A stretch of DNA of 64,000 bases from Parasegetibacter sp. NRK P23. Its GTDB lineage: Bacteria > Bacteroidota > Bacteroidia > Chitinophagales > Chitinophagaceae. The stretch's first letter is position 1. The number at the start of each line of letters is the position of its first letter. The notes under the pieces were generated by a model, which worked only from the letters and a program-made list of their open reading frames with translations, made no database searches and was not told the origin of the DNA. The DNA lies in assembly GCF_023721715.1 (NCBI RefSeq), contig NZ_JAMDLG010000001.1:3139784-3203783 (forward strand). The letters are read 5' to 3'. Position numbers and translations under genes: made by a program. Of the stretch, positions 14,947-25,545 are shown piece after piece.

Positions 14947-16725
14947 TTATTGCCAGCCTTTATTTTGTTGCAGTGCGCTGAATTTGAGTGTTTCGCTTTG
15001 TGGAATCGGGCCGTAATTCATATAACTTTCAAACAGCCTTTCCTGCACATTGATGATACTATAGGTTCCGTTCCTGATGCTCATTCCTTTAGCGGTTTCG
15101 GTAAGGTTAGCATTCCAGCGGCGGAGATCCCAGAACCTGAATCCTTCGAAACAAAGTTCCAGCCTTCGCTCGTTCCTGATAAGCGCCCTCATTGTTTCCT
15201 TGCTTGTTTTTGCGGCTTCGAGATATGGATCACCGTTATTGGTGCCCACTCCGGCCCTGCCTCTGATCGCTTTAATTACATCGTAAGCTGAGAAACTTTG
15301 CTCACCAAAGCCGGTTGGGCCCCAGGCTTCATTTGCAGCTTCAGCATACATAAGCAGGATTTCAGTATAACGGATATGCGGCTTGTAATGACGCTGATTG
15401 TTTACGGAATTGGGATTCAGGTTTACATCTTGGCGCAACAGTTTGCGAAGGTAATATCCGGTTCTTGTGGATGTTTCCACTTTATTCAGGGCATCGTTGC
15501 TAAGGCCATCTGCAGCTGTAGTAATTACCGTATTTGCCGGCCCCGCTGTTCCACCGTTCACGAGGATAAATGTACGGAGGCGGGGGTCTCTTCCTGCATA
15601 AGGATCATTGGAATTGTAACCGCTGTTGGGATCGGAAATAGGGTATCCATTGGCCATAGGAAATGCATCTACAAGATTCTGCGTTGGATTTATTCTACCG
15701 CTACCAAACAATGTGGGCGGGAAGTTGGCCTGTTCCAGGTCCCTGTTGTCCGCATAGTTGTTTCTCCATAAGATCTCCGGAGGATTGGCGCCATCTTTCA
15801 ACGCTGTAATTTCACTTGCATTGGAATACCATGTAAGGCCATTCGCTGCCAATGAACCTACGCCACCCTTAAGCGCCAGTACAGCACCGGCATAGTTGGC
15901 AGCCTGTGCCCACGTAGTGGTAGAACCGGCACTGTATGCGGGGCTCGCCGCCAGTAATGCAGCCTGTGCTTTAATGGCCCGGGCTATTCTTGCTGTAAAG
16001 AAACCACGAAAGGCTGAACCGAAGACACGGTTATATTGTGATACGGTAATATTGCCATAATGAGAAGGTATCTGCCCGGTTCCTGCAACATCTTCGTAAT
16101 CCAGTGGCAATGCTTCTATGGCAGCGTCCAGATCAGTATATATTTGTTGCATGCACTCTTCAAAAGTGGCACGGGGTATATTAAACTCTGAAGCTGGCGT
16201 CTGCACACTTAAAAGTAAGGGCACGCCAAGCAATTTACCATCCTGTGCAACACCCGCGTGGTTCTGTAACAAGTGGTAGAAGAATATCGCCCTTAAACCA
16301 CGGGCTTCAGCTTTAAACCTTTTTTTATACAAATCGCTTACAACAGGATCGGCTGCCAGTTTTGCCTTTTCTATTTCTTCCAGTGCAATATTCATGTACT
16401 GAATGGCAGCGAAACTATTGTTCCATTGGCTTGCAGGATTATTGGTAGCGGTCCACTGCCCTAAAGCGATCTTCAGGTATCCATTATTGGGATCGTTACT
16501 TACGGCATCGTCGGTGGCCACATCATTAAATGACCATCCATTTGTTGGAAGACGATTGTACCCGTTAAGCAGCAAACCAAACGGAAATCTTGCATCGCCC
16601 GGAACGTAATCCGCAGGATCAAGCTGCCGGTTGTTTTCTATTGCAGGCTCAATAAGATCCTTACACCCAGAAAGCAACACAACCGCGGCAAGGAGTATAG
16701 ATAATATCTTGTTCATTCTTCTCAT
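14947..16725 (-). CDS. SusD/RagB-family outer-membrane lipoprotein (second pair)
   Basis: The 592-residue protein has lipobox LLSGC (Cys21). The helical TPR-rich SusD fold is recognisable: an N-terminal SusD-like region, the central RALFFYHLLQNHAGV-type helix, LRTFILVNGG, the RYTEILLMYAEAANEA segment and the C-terminal NERRLELCFEGFRFWDLRRW signature. SusD proteins form a lid over the SusC channel and bind the oligosaccharide. The partner SusC is immediately upstream (23 bp). An alternative ATG nine bases downstream (16716) is possible. The likely ligand is xylo-oligosaccharide, inferred from the operon. Confidence 0.92.
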   Translation of the reverse strand: MRRMNKILSILLAAVVLLSGCKDLIEPAIENNRQLDPADYVPGDARFPFGLLLNGYNRLPTNGWSFNDVATDDAVSNDPNNGYLKIALGQWTATNNPASQWNNSFAAIQYMNIALEEIEKAKLAADPVVSDLYKKRFKAEARGLRAIFFYHLLQNHAGVAQDGKLLGVPLLLSVQTPASEFNIPRATFEECMQQIYTDLDAAIEALPLDYEDVAGTGQIPSHYGNITVSQYNRVFGSAFRGFFTARIARAIKAQAALLAASPAYSAGSTTTWAQAANYAGAVLALKGGVGSLAANGLTWYSNASEITALKDGANPPEILWRNNYADNRDLEQANFPPTLFGSGRINPTQNLVDAFPMANGYPISDPNSGYNSNDPYAGRDPRLRTFILVNGGTAGPANTVITTAADGLSNDALNKVETSTRTGYYLRKLLRQDVNLNPNSVNNQRHYKPHIRYTEILLMYAEAANEAWGPTGFGEQSFSAYDVIKAIRGRAGVGTNNGDPYLEAAKTSKETMRALIRNERRLELCFEGFRFWDLRRWNANLTETAKGMSIRNGTYSIINVQERLFESYMNYGPIPQSETLKFSALQQNKGWQ

Positions 16726-16748
16726 TTTAATAATTACTACTTCCCGGG

Positions 16749-19700
16749 CTAGAACAACGCCTTTAAGCCCAGGTTATACAAACGTGTTTGCGGTGCGCTA
16801 CCAACATTCATTTCCAACACTTCTCTTTCAGGAGAGATGGTAAGCAAATTGAAGCCGCTCACATATACGCCCAGTTCTCTCACAAAAGCCTTGCTTTTAA
16901 GGAGACCGGTCATATCATAGGAAATCTGCACCTTTCCAAGGTCGAAGCGATTGGTGTTGTAAAGCCAGAAATCTGAGGAACGGAAGTTATTGTCTCCCGC
17001 ACCTGTGGTTAACCGTGGAAAAGTAGCAGTATGCTTTGTTCCTTCTGTCCAGCGGTTTCTTACCACCTCTGAATATTTATCTTCACCGTTCACCCAGAAG
17101 TAAGAACTGTTCTTCATGGCGTAAGCGCCAAAACGTCCAACCCCCAATGCAAAGAGTGAAAGATTTTTCCATTTGGCGGATATATGAACGCCCGTGGTGA
17201 GCGGTGCGCCAAACCAACCTCCGCGGCCAAGATATACTTCATCCCGGCTATCTATCAGGCCATCGCCATTCTGATCCTTGTACTTGATGTCTCCAGGCAT
17301 TACCTGTCCCAAATGATTTGGGGATGCGGCTATATCTGCGTCATCCATAAAAAAACCTTCATTCTGTAGCCCCCATATTCCATCCAGGGGTCTTCCTGCT
17401 CTCCTGAGGTTTTCTTCTGCAGGTATTTCAGCACGTCTTGTGGCCTTGGTGGCATAATACATGCCATTCACGCCAACAGACCAGTCCACTTCTCCGGTAC
17501 GCTTGCTGAAACTTGCGTTAAAATCGAAGCCGGTACGTTTATCATTGTTGTAGTTAACATAAGGCGTAAAAGATGAAACAGGCCATCCGGTAGTAAAATA
17601 AGAAGGATACAGCACCGCTGCCTGGATAACATTGCCCGACATGGTATTCACAAAGAAATTACCTCCTAGTTTCAAGGTATTGTTCAAAAAGGAACCTTCC
17701 AATCCTACACTCAACTCCTCTCTCTTGGGGAACGAAAGTATCGGGTTGGCCCCCCGGCGGGACTCGGTGGCCTGAATGCCGGTACCGTCTTTCCAGCCAT
17801 ACCATGAGCCGTTAACGGTGTAAATACCTTCGTACAAATAATAATCAGCAATATCAAGATCGGTATGCAGAATGCCTGCTGATGCCGTAAGTCTCAGGTC
17901 GTTTACAAAACCTGAACCTGACAGGAACTGCTCTTCACTGAGCCTCCATCCGAGGGACACTGTGGGAGAAAATGCTTTCCGCTGTCCTTCAGGCAACCTC
18001 GCGGAATGGATCAGCGCGCCGCTGAAATCGAAGTAATATTTCTGTGCATAATTATAACCCGCCTGGAAACCGAGGTTAGCATTGCTTATCCTGTGGTAAA
18101 TAGCTGATTCAGATATCTGGAAACCATTTACCGCAGCAATAGCGGATACATTGTGCTTGCCGGAAAAAGTGTTTTTATAATTGAAATACGCGTTGGCCGC
18201 AATGGTTTGCCTGTACCAGGAATTGCTCACATTCTGAACGCCACTTTTCTGGTCTTCATTGAACTTCTGCAAGCTGCTGATCAGGTCGGTGCCGGAGTAA
18301 GTATTCCAATCAGCCCTGTATACCGCGTAACTATTATTGAAAGACAGGTTATATGAAGTATTATAGTCTATCGCGATCTGGGAATTAAAGGAAAGCCCTT
18401 TTAACACATTCCGGAGATCCGCATTCACACCTGTATTGAATTGAAACTGCCGGCTGGTATACTTATTATTTCCTCCCGCATAAATTGCGGCGAAGGGATT
18501 GGTCTGATCAAGCTGGGTTCCACCCAGCAGGTATTTCCCGTCAATAACATAGTTGCTGTTTCTTACGAAGAGCAAAGACGCTTCATCCGTTTCTTCGATA
18601 AATTCGATTGGGACTAGGGGCGCAAACCGGTGTGGCCTCAAGGTTGCCGCACTTCCCCAATAATCGGCGTTCACTCCTCTTCCGGTATAGAATATGGCTG
18701 TGGCGTCCACGTTAAAGCTCAGGTATTCGTTGAGGTTTACATCAATATTTCCGCGGAGATTCAGGCGATCGGACCTGTCGTTTTTAATGGCCTCTCCGAA
18801 GTTCAGCAAAGAACCAGAAGTATTGAAACCGATATTGGTATAGTACCTGGCTTTATCATTACCGCCGGAGATTTCCATTGTTGCGTCGTGCCTGGAGTAC
18901 GCCTTTTTCAGGAATTCATCTGAATAATAATCAACATTAGGATACCTGTATGGATTTCTTCCCGAGGCATGGTTGTAAATTTCTTCTTCATCGTGCGGTA
19001 TATCCGTGCCAGGCACCAACCTGCCATCGTTAATGAACGCTTCATTGTAAAGTGTCATCCATTCTGCAGACCCGAGATATTTGGGATAACGCTTTGGAGT
19101 ATGCACGCCGGAGTTGACACGAAAATCCACCCTTCTGTCATTAGCCTTGCCCCTCTTGGTGGTAATCAGCACCGCACCTTTGGCGGCACGGCTACCATAA
19201 AGCGCCACGGCATTTACGCCTTTCAAAAAAGTGATGTGTTCAATTTCAGTCGGCATTACATTACCGGCTTCACGGGGAACTCCATCAATCAACAAAAGGT
19301 AACTGCCCATTGCCCATGTACTGTTGCCATTAAAGCCAGGGGCGAGGGCGTCCATCCCATCCAGGCTATACGTAAAATAGTTTTTCTTCAGCAGTTCCTC
19401 TACATTCACCACGGCAACATCTCCGAAAGCGTCTTTCCGGTTTATTTTCCGAAAAGCAACCGGAATCATTCCACCATCCTTATCTTCTTCCATCACCACC
19501 TGCGTCAAATCTGCGCTTGCGGCAAGGTATTTTGTTGTGTAGCCAGGAGCCTCAATTTTTAATGACGCATCCAGCGGTGCCTCCAGGGTAAATGTCCCTG
19601 TTTCATCCGTAACCACTTCAATATGTCCCTTTTCAGTGCTGGTAACCAGTGCGCCTTTGAGCGGCTTATTGTCCGCGCCGTAAACAATAGCTTTTATATT

Positions 19701-19787
19701 GACCTTCGGCGCATTCTGCGCTTTTGGGACCGCCGGGAGCAAGGCGATAAGCGCGCAGAACAATATTGTTAATTTAAAATATTTCAT
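16749..19787 (-). CDS. SusC/RagA-family TonB-dependent transporter (second pair, divergent N-terminus)
   Basis: The start is placed at the ATG at 19787 (1012 residues), where a standard signal peptide begins (KYFKLTILFCALIALLPAVPKAQ). A carboxypeptidase-regulatory-like domain (about 30-105) precedes a plug with LLLIDGVPRE and ITFLKGVNAVALYGSRAAKGAVLITTKRG-type motifs (in two stretches), then the 22-strand barrel, ending in LYNLGLKALF. The usual DEVIVVGYG segment before the plug is replaced by a MIPVAFRKINRKDA stretch; I recall the same substitution in the second SusC of Bacteroides xylan loci. It imports oligosaccharides across the outer membrane with energy from TonB. It is 42 bp after SusD of the first pair. 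Confidence 0.92.
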   Translation of the reverse strand: MKYFKLTILFCALIALLPAVPKAQNAPKVNIKAIVYGADNKPLKGALVTSTEKGHIEVVTDETGTFTLEAPLDASLKIEAPGYTTKYLAASADLTQVVMEEDKDGGMIPVAFRKINRKDAFGDVAVVNVEELLKKNYFTYSLDGMDALAPGFNGNSTWAMGSYLLLIDGVPREAGNVMPTEIEHITFLKGVNAVALYGSRAAKGAVLITTKRGKANDRRVDFRVNSGVHTPKRYPKYLGSAEWMTLYNEAFINDGRLVPGTDIPHDEEEIYNHASGRNPYRYPNVDYYSDEFLKKAYSRHDATMEISGGNDKARYYTNIGFNTSGSLLNFGEAIKNDRSDRLNLRGNIDVNLNEYLSFNVDATAIFYTGRGVNADYWGSAATLRPHRFAPLVPIEFIEETDEASLLFVRNSNYVIDGKYLLGGTQLDQTNPFAAIYAGGNNKYTSRQFQFNTGVNADLRNVLKGLSFNSQIAIDYNTSYNLSFNNSYAVYRADWNTYSGTDLISSLQKFNEDQKSGVQNVSNSWYRQTIAANAYFNYKNTFSGKHNVSAIAAVNGFQISESAIYHRISNANLGFQAGYNYAQKYYFDFSGALIHSARLPEGQRKAFSPTVSLGWRLSEEQFLSGSGFVNDLRLTASAGILHTDLDIADYYLYEGIYTVNGSWYGWKDGTGIQATESRRGANPILSFPKREELSVGLEGSFLNNTLKLGGNFFVNTMSGNVIQAAVLYPSYFTTGWPVSSFTPYVNYNNDKRTGFDFNASFSKRTGEVDWSVGVNGMYYATKATRRAEIPAEENLRRAGRPLDGIWGLQNEGFFMDDADIAASPNHLGQVMPGDIKYKDQNGDGLIDSRDEVYLGRGGWFGAPLTTGVHISAKWKNLSLFALGVGRFGAYAMKNSSYFWVNGEDKYSEVVRNRWTEGTKHTATFPRLTTGAGDNNFRSSDFWLYNTNRFDLGKVQISYDMTGLLKSKAFVRELGVYVSGFNLLTISPEREVLEMNVGSAPQTRLYNLGLKALF

Positions 19788-19829
19788 TATCAATTCTTTA
19801 ATCATTACAGTATGATATAATAGCAACGG

Positions 19830-21719
19830 TTACCATCCCGGGTTTTGACGGAACTCGAGGTACATATTGGCATCGGCGTTTTTCAAGGGAAGCCAGTAGT
19901 GTTTTTCTGTGTATTTCCTTTCAAGAATGGTTACTTCGCGCAGGTTGAGTACTCTGTTGGCAGTAGGATCCGTTGTATTGATTGGTCCGGCCCGGTCAAA
20001 CTCCACAGACTTTTTCAATGTATATGGACTCTTAATCAGCAACATCCAGCGACGGAGGTCGTTGAAACGGTGACCTTCGAAAGCAAGCTCAACAGCACGT
20101 TCGCGCCTTACTTCTTCGAGAAATACATCCAGGGAAGCTGTAAACTTCGCATGCACATGCGCTACTCCGGCCCTGTCGCGCAGCACATTGATGGCATCAA
20201 TGGCGGTACGGGAATAAGAAGGCGTTTTCCCAGAAGGTGATCCATATCCCATCGCAGCCGCTTCAGCGTACATCAGGTAGATATCGGCAAGGCGCATGTA
20301 TGGCAGGTGAATGTTCAGACTCTTATCGTAACTGTCGCCATTGTCAAATTTATTTGCGGTACGCGGAATAAACTTGTACAACAGATATCCTGTGCGGCTA
20401 CCGGTAGAAATATTCCTGTAACTACCTCCTGTGTAAAGATTAGCGTACCTGTTTCCTTCTTCCTGAGCAGATGGAATACTACCCTGAACGCATTTCACGC
20501 CATCAAAAACAATGTCATTATAAAAGCGGGGGTCCCTTCCTTTCCAGGGATATTGCGGATCATACCCTGATTCCGGATCAGCCTGGGTAATGTTTTTAAT
20601 GGGGAGACCATTCGCCATTCCATAATAATTCACATAGTTGGAAGTAGGCAGGAATTTAACGTCGCCATCAATCAGGATGGGCGAAGGCGCATATTGCCTT
20701 GCGGTACCGTAGGTAGACCCGTGAGCGCCGAAGTAAGGGCCTCTGAAAATAGCCTCTGTTCCTCCGGGCATCGCCCAGTTCTGACCAGTAGTGTAAAAGT
20801 TAGTCGAGTATTGCGCGAACGGCAGGAGGCTGTAGGTCGCTTCACCGGATTCGCAAAATTGCAACAGTTCAGCAAAAGCATCAGCGGCTTTCTTGCAATA
20901 TTCTGCATTGTAGCTTTCGCTTCCGGTAGACTCCTTGTTCATGAGCGGACTTCCTGCCCATAGGTAATTTTTACCGAGGTATCCCAGCGCCATGATTTTA
21001 TTAATGCGTAATTGGTTTTTACCAACCGTTCTTTTACCTACTACGGTATTATCCCAGTTAAGCGGCAACAGGTTTGCGGCTTCCCTGAAATCAGCGGCAG
21101 CCTTATCCGCACACTCATGGTATTTCAGGCGCGGAAGCGTTAGCTTTTCGTCTGCCGGTAACACATAATCAATATATGGCAGTCCACCGAAATATTGCAT
21201 GAACATAAAATGAAACCACCCTCTGAAAAACAGCAATTGCCCTTTAATCAGATCACGTTCTTCCTGGGTACCTTCAGTGAGTTTATCAATATTCTCCAAT
21301 CCCATATTCGCTTTCCTGATGCCGTACCAACCAAGCTTCCAGAGCGACTTTGCAAAACGGTCATCGTTGGTACTCGTATTGTTTCTGTCCATCCATCCGG
21401 CCTGCCATCCATCGAACTGAGATTGCCATCCCCAGAAATCACCATTATCGATTTTCACGATAAAGTGGAAATCCCTTGAAGTAGACTGTATCTCATCTTC
21501 TCCCCAGTTCCAGGAGTTGGTCCAGTAAGCGTTCGTAAAATCAGGAATACAGTGGTACAGTTCCTCTGTAAAACCCTGAAAAGCGATAAAATTTTTATAG
21601 GCGTCATCTTCCGAGATGATCGACTCTGGTGCCCTGTCAAGAAATTTTGTACAAGAGCCCAGGCCTATAGCCGCAGCCACTGTGCATGCGGTCAATAACA
21701 ATTTTATATTCTTTTTCAT
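19830..21719 (-). CDS. SusD/RagB-family outer-membrane lipoprotein (first pair)
   Basis: The 629-residue lipoprotein has lipobox GLGSC (Cys23). SusD hallmarks are a FLDRAPES start of the mature chain, a GQLLFFRGWFHFMFMQYFG helix, the YMRLADIYLMYAEAAAMG segment and the RRERAVELAFEGHRFNDLRRW signature near the C-terminus. It pairs with the SusC encoded 9 bp upstream. Xylan or arabinoxylan oligosaccharide is the expected ligand, inferred from the GH10 enzyme in the same operon and the HTCS regulator alongside. Confidence 0.93.
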   Translation of the reverse strand: MKKNIKLLLTACTVAAAIGLGSCTKFLDRAPESIISEDDAYKNFIAFQGFTEELYHCIPDFTNAYWTNSWNWGEDEIQSTSRDFHFIVKIDNGDFWGWQSQFDGWQAGWMDRNNTSTNDDRFAKSLWKLGWYGIRKANMGLENIDKLTEGTQEERDLIKGQLLFFRGWFHFMFMQYFGGLPYIDYVLPADEKLTLPRLKYHECADKAAADFREAANLLPLNWDNTVVGKRTVGKNQLRINKIMALGYLGKNYLWAGSPLMNKESTGSESYNAEYCKKAADAFAELLQFCESGEATYSLLPFAQYSTNFYTTGQNWAMPGGTEAIFRGPYFGAHGSTYGTARQYAPSPILIDGDVKFLPTSNYVNYYGMANGLPIKNITQADPESGYDPQYPWKGRDPRFYNDIVFDGVKCVQGSIPSAQEEGNRYANLYTGGSYRNISTGSRTGYLLYKFIPRTANKFDNGDSYDKSLNIHLPYMRLADIYLMYAEAAAMGYGSPSGKTPSYSRTAIDAINVLRDRAGVAHVHAKFTASLDVFLEEVRRERAVELAFEGHRFNDLRRWMLLIKSPYTLKKSVEFDRAGPINTTDPTANRVLNLREVTILERKYTEKHYWLPLKNADANMYLEFRQNPGW

Positions 21720-21728
21720 AGTAAAATC

Positions 21729-24700
21729 TTAGAAAGTAATGTTTGCGCCCAAATTGTAGCGTTTCACTGTTGGATAAGCGCCTTGCGAAGCCCATCCTGT
21801 TCCGGCAAAGTTTGACTCTCTGTCGTCGGGCATTTTACTCCAGGTAATCAGGTTATTACCATTGAGGTAAATACGTAATCCTGAAAGTCCGAACCGTCTT
21901 ACCTGACCAGTTGTGAATGAATAGGCCACTTCCGCATTCTTCAACCGCAGGTAAGCGCCATCGTGCATATACTGAGTGCCCCTGTAATACCCTGCTGGTG
22001 TGGAAAGCCAGCGCAGCATGGGCACATCAGCGTTAATATTGTTTTTTGACCAATAAGACCCTTCTTCATATACAAGGTGGCTTTGAGAGGTCATGCTATT
22101 AAACACAACCTGACGTGTGACATTGTTAACCCCGTAGAACTGGGCGAAAACAGTAAAGCCTTTCCAGTCAAATCCAAAAGTAGCATTATAAGTATTTTGC
22201 GGCCAGCCCGTATGACCATACGGGATTTCATCTTGCGCATCTACCACACCATCACCGTTATAATCTACAATATGATAGTTTCCGGGTAATTTCTGCAGGT
22301 CATTTGTATTGTGCATGGTACTGCCATAAAGTTCATCCCATGTATTGTAGTATCCCTGGCTTACATAAGATCTTGTCTGGCCTATCTGGTAGCCTTCATT
22401 CTTCTGATAGGCTTTCAACAAAGCGGGATCATCTGATTCCATCACACGGTTTTGACTATGGGTCATATTCAGATCGGCCCACACCCGCGCATTGCGATTA
22501 AGGTTTTTGCTGATGCTGAGTTCCAATTCATATCCTTTTGAATCCACCTTTCCAAGGTTGGCCACCGCAGGCGTTGCCCCGTAATAAGAAGGCACCGTCC
22601 TTCTTGGGTTCACGTTAGGGCTACCACTTAACAGGATATTGGAACGTTTGTCGTAGAAGAAATCAGCCTTACCCTTAATAAGTCCCCTGAACAGTTCATA
22701 TTCAACACCCAGGTTATACTTTTGTGACTCTTCCCATTGCAGGTTTGGGTTACCCACACTCATTTCCCTGTACCAGTTGTAAGGGCTTTGTTCCGCACCT
22801 TCTCCATTCATACCCAGCCTCGATCTTCCACCAAAAGCCCATTCTGTAAGGTACAAAAACCTCGTACCCCCAACATTGTCAAAGCCGGTTTGGCCATACG
22901 AAGCCCTGAGTTTCAGCATGTCTACGAATTTCACTGAATTCATAAACTTCTCTCTTGACATCATCCAATTAAGCCCTCCGGAAGAAAAGAATGAAAAGCG
23001 GTTTTCCGGGCTAAACTTTTCAGAACCGTTGTAAGCGCCGCTGTATTCAATGGTATATTTATTTTCATAGCTGTAACTGCTCCTGAACACCCAATCTTCC
23101 CTGTAGGAAGGAATTTCACTTCCATTCGCTCTTACGTTCCTGTTCAACAGCCCCATTATAGATACACTGTGTTTATCCGCAAATGTTTTGGCGTAATTCA
23201 GTTGTAACTGGTAGAACAGCCGGCGCTCGTTGCCGGAAACGTTGCCACCCGAAGGCGTCCATTTGATTCCTTCCTGGAAATCGAAATTGGTGACACCGTC
23301 AAAAGCAAGTTTGTAGGTAGCGATACCCGTAACGGGATCTATCCATTTCCTTTGTGCATCATTGTACAGATCGTTGATCCCCCTGTTGCTTTCCACAAAG
23401 TTGTTGTCCATAGAAAGTGTACCGGAAAACTTCAGCCCTTTTACCAGCATATCGAGATTCTGTTCCAGTACGAAATCTGTAGTAATACGGGTAGCTGTCT
23501 GAAACTGTACACCGCCCAATGCGAGACTTCTTGCAGAGTTTTCAGCCCGCCCCTCATTGGGAGCATAATAGCCCCAGGTGCCATCTTCATAAACCGGCAC
23601 AAAAACATCAGGAGCAGTAGTGTAAGCATCGATCCAGGAACCGTAACTCCCACTTTGGAATCCCCATGGGGTCTTTCTTACTCCATAAGAACCGGAAAGG
23701 TTGGTTTTCAGCAGGGTGGATGGGGTTAACTGGAAATCAAGGTTACTGCGTACATTCAACCTTTTGAAACCAAAACCCGGATTGTAACCTCTTTTGTTTT
23801 CATATATTTTAAAGAGATCGCCCTCACTAAGGAAGTCGATACTGTTAAAATACTTCACCGCTTTCGTTCCCCCACTGATGTTGATATTCGCGTTGTTTGA
23901 AGTTGCGTAGTCTTTAAAAAGCGCCTCTACCCAATCCACATTGGGGTATCTTTCAGCTTCCTGCTGGTTGGCGGGATTACGGTATTTGTCAAGTGTGCTC
24001 TGTGGAAGATAATTATTCCAGCTTTCCGGCTTGAGCGCAAGTTCATATTCAATGGCCTCGTTCCTCATCCGCAGCGCATCGTAAGCATCGTATTTTCCGG
24101 GCAATTTGGAAGGAACCTTTACAATGGTATTAACCGTACCTCTGATTGACGCCCTGCCAAGCTTACCTCTTTTTGTAGTGATGAGGATAACGCCATTCGC
24201 GCCACGCGATCCAAAAACGGCAGTAGCTGATGCGTCTTTTAAGACCGTAACGGTTTCTACCGAGCCGATATCAACACTGTTCATGGACCTTTCAACACCG
24301 TCTACCAATACCAGCGGGCTGGCATCATTCCATGTGCTTCGGCCACGAATCAGCAACTGAGGATCCTCTTCACCCGGCAAACCAGTACTTTGTGCCGTGA
24401 TAAGGCCTGGTACGTTTCCGGTAAGCGCAGCACCAATATTGGAAACACCTCCTGCACGCTCCAGAATTTTACCTGATGTCTGGCTCACTGCCGATACCAC
24501 CAACTCTTTCTTCTGCTTACCATACCCAACCACAATCACCTCATCCATCTCCGAAGTGCTGTCCTTCATCGTAATCACCACATAATCCTGGGTGCCAATG
24601 TTTACATCCTGGGTGGCCTTTCCCACATGGCTCACCTGTAAAATCCGCCTGTTGGCGGGTACATTCAGGGAAAATTTTCCCTCCGAATCCGTTTTTGTAC

Positions 24701-24878
24701 TGGCGGTTGCCTGTAATACCCGCACCGAAGCGCCGTTCACCGGCACCTGCAAGGCATCAAGCACCACGCCGCGCACCACCCGCGCATCCTGCGCCTGCAC
24801 GGGCGAGCAGACAACCATCGCCAACAGCGCTGCCGCAGCCGTAAGCAACCGCTTCCGCATGTTTAAACTTAAAATCAT
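21729..24878 (-). CDS. SusC/RagA-family TonB-dependent transporter (first pair)
   Basis: The start is placed at the ATG at 24878 (1049 residues); a second ATG at 24860 starts directly at the signal peptide MRKRLLTAAAALLAMVV. Next come a carboxypeptidase-regulatory-like domain (VRGVVLDALQVPVNGASV), the DEVIVVGYGKQKK segment, a plug with PLVLVDGVERS and VTVLKDASATAVFGSRGANG, and the barrel ending in RYNLGANITF. It is the first gene of the xylan operon, preceded by a good Bacteroidota promoter (24952-24984), and forms a channel with the SusD encoded 9 bp downstream. Divergent transcription from the HTCS gene indicates direct control by that regulator. Confidence 0.94.
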   Translation of the reverse strand: MILSLNMRKRLLTAAAALLAMVVCSPVQAQDARVVRGVVLDALQVPVNGASVRVLQATASTKTDSEGKFSLNVPANRRILQVSHVGKATQDVNIGTQDYVVITMKDSTSEMDEVIVVGYGKQKKELVVSAVSQTSGKILERAGGVSNIGAALTGNVPGLITAQSTGLPGEEDPQLLIRGRSTWNDASPLVLVDGVERSMNSVDIGSVETVTVLKDASATAVFGSRGANGVILITTKRGKLGRASIRGTVNTIVKVPSKLPGKYDAYDALRMRNEAIEYELALKPESWNNYLPQSTLDKYRNPANQQEAERYPNVDWVEALFKDYATSNNANINISGGTKAVKYFNSIDFLSEGDLFKIYENKRGYNPGFGFKRLNVRSNLDFQLTPSTLLKTNLSGSYGVRKTPWGFQSGSYGSWIDAYTTAPDVFVPVYEDGTWGYYAPNEGRAENSARSLALGGVQFQTATRITTDFVLEQNLDMLVKGLKFSGTLSMDNNFVESNRGINDLYNDAQRKWIDPVTGIATYKLAFDGVTNFDFQEGIKWTPSGGNVSGNERRLFYQLQLNYAKTFADKHSVSIMGLLNRNVRANGSEIPSYREDWVFRSSYSYENKYTIEYSGAYNGSEKFSPENRFSFFSSGGLNWMMSREKFMNSVKFVDMLKLRASYGQTGFDNVGGTRFLYLTEWAFGGRSRLGMNGEGAEQSPYNWYREMSVGNPNLQWEESQKYNLGVEYELFRGLIKGKADFFYDKRSNILLSGSPNVNPRRTVPSYYGATPAVANLGKVDSKGYELELSISKNLNRNARVWADLNMTHSQNRVMESDDPALLKAYQKNEGYQIGQTRSYVSQGYYNTWDELYGSTMHNTNDLQKLPGNYHIVDYNGDGVVDAQDEIPYGHTGWPQNTYNATFGFDWKGFTVFAQFYGVNNVTRQVVFNSMTSQSHLVYEEGSYWSKNNINADVPMLRWLSTPAGYYRGTQYMHDGAYLRLKNAEVAYSFTTGQVRRFGLSGLRIYLNGNNLITWSKMPDDRESNFAGTGWASQGAYPTVKRYNLGANITF

Positions 24879-24951
24879 TTTGAGCTTTTTTGGTTTGTGA
24901 ATGATGTAGGGATACAAAGAGCACACAGCTCCTCAGAATAGAACATATTAA

Positions 24952-24984
24952 CAAAAGCTAAATACTTTGAACAGAAAACCAAAA
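24952..24984 (-). promoter_or_regulatory. Putative promoter of the xylan utilisation operon
   Basis: On the minus strand TTTTGG (24984-24979) provides the -33 TTG. After 19 nt comes TAGCTTTTG (24960-24952), matching the TAnnTTTG -7 element with one extra T. Transcription would start near 24945, some 65 nt before the susC start. Confidence 0.5.
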
Positions 24985-25545
24985 TGTCCGCCTTCCAGAG
25001 GAACCGCAGACTATTTTACTCCGTTCTGATAAATGTAAAATTGACGTTAATTGAAAAGTGGCAACAGCTGCCAGGGCATAAGCATCGTTTTGGTTTCATT
25101 GCAATCGTTTTTAAAGTTTTGGCAATTACGATTTTCGGAGAAATTGAACCGGCCTCGTTAACAAGCAGATTCAATCCAAAAGTAGATGCCTATTCCAAAG
25201 GCGTATAGTAAGATTCTCTAAATTTAGGGTAATATTGTCTAGCGATTCTGATACATAAATTATTATACACTTTATAAATATTTGAATATCAATACTAGAA
25301 AAAAAATGTAACCGATTTCTTTTTATTTGACATTTAGGAAAAGGGAAAAAAAATATTGAAATTTGAATGCGCTGAACTGCTGTACCACCCGAATGTATAG
25401 CCGGATTTGACCAAAGTATAAGCAGTTAAAAAAACGTGGAAAGAATATTGCAACCGTTTCCAATAATGCCGGTTTTCAGGACGGAAAACTATTATTGCAT
25501 TCCCAAATAGTGACGCCTTGCCCACTAACACCCAGGCTTAACCAT
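24985..25545. promoter_or_regulatory. Divergent susC-HTCS intergenic region
   Basis: This 560-bp gap between the divergent susC and HTCS genes is very AT-rich in its right half (about 25200-25460), with A- and T-runs. A 74-codon frame at 24984-25208 has no recognisable features and is not called. No clear TAnnTTTG promoter for the HTCS gene was found. An HTCS operator for the xylan operon should lie here or just to the left, but I cannot see a distinct repeat. Confidence 0.4.

Noticed and set aside
24984-25208. A 74-codon frame in the susC-HTCS gap
   Set aside because: It has no recognisable domain or start signal, overlaps the promoter region of the xylan operon and has AT-rich non-coding composition further on.
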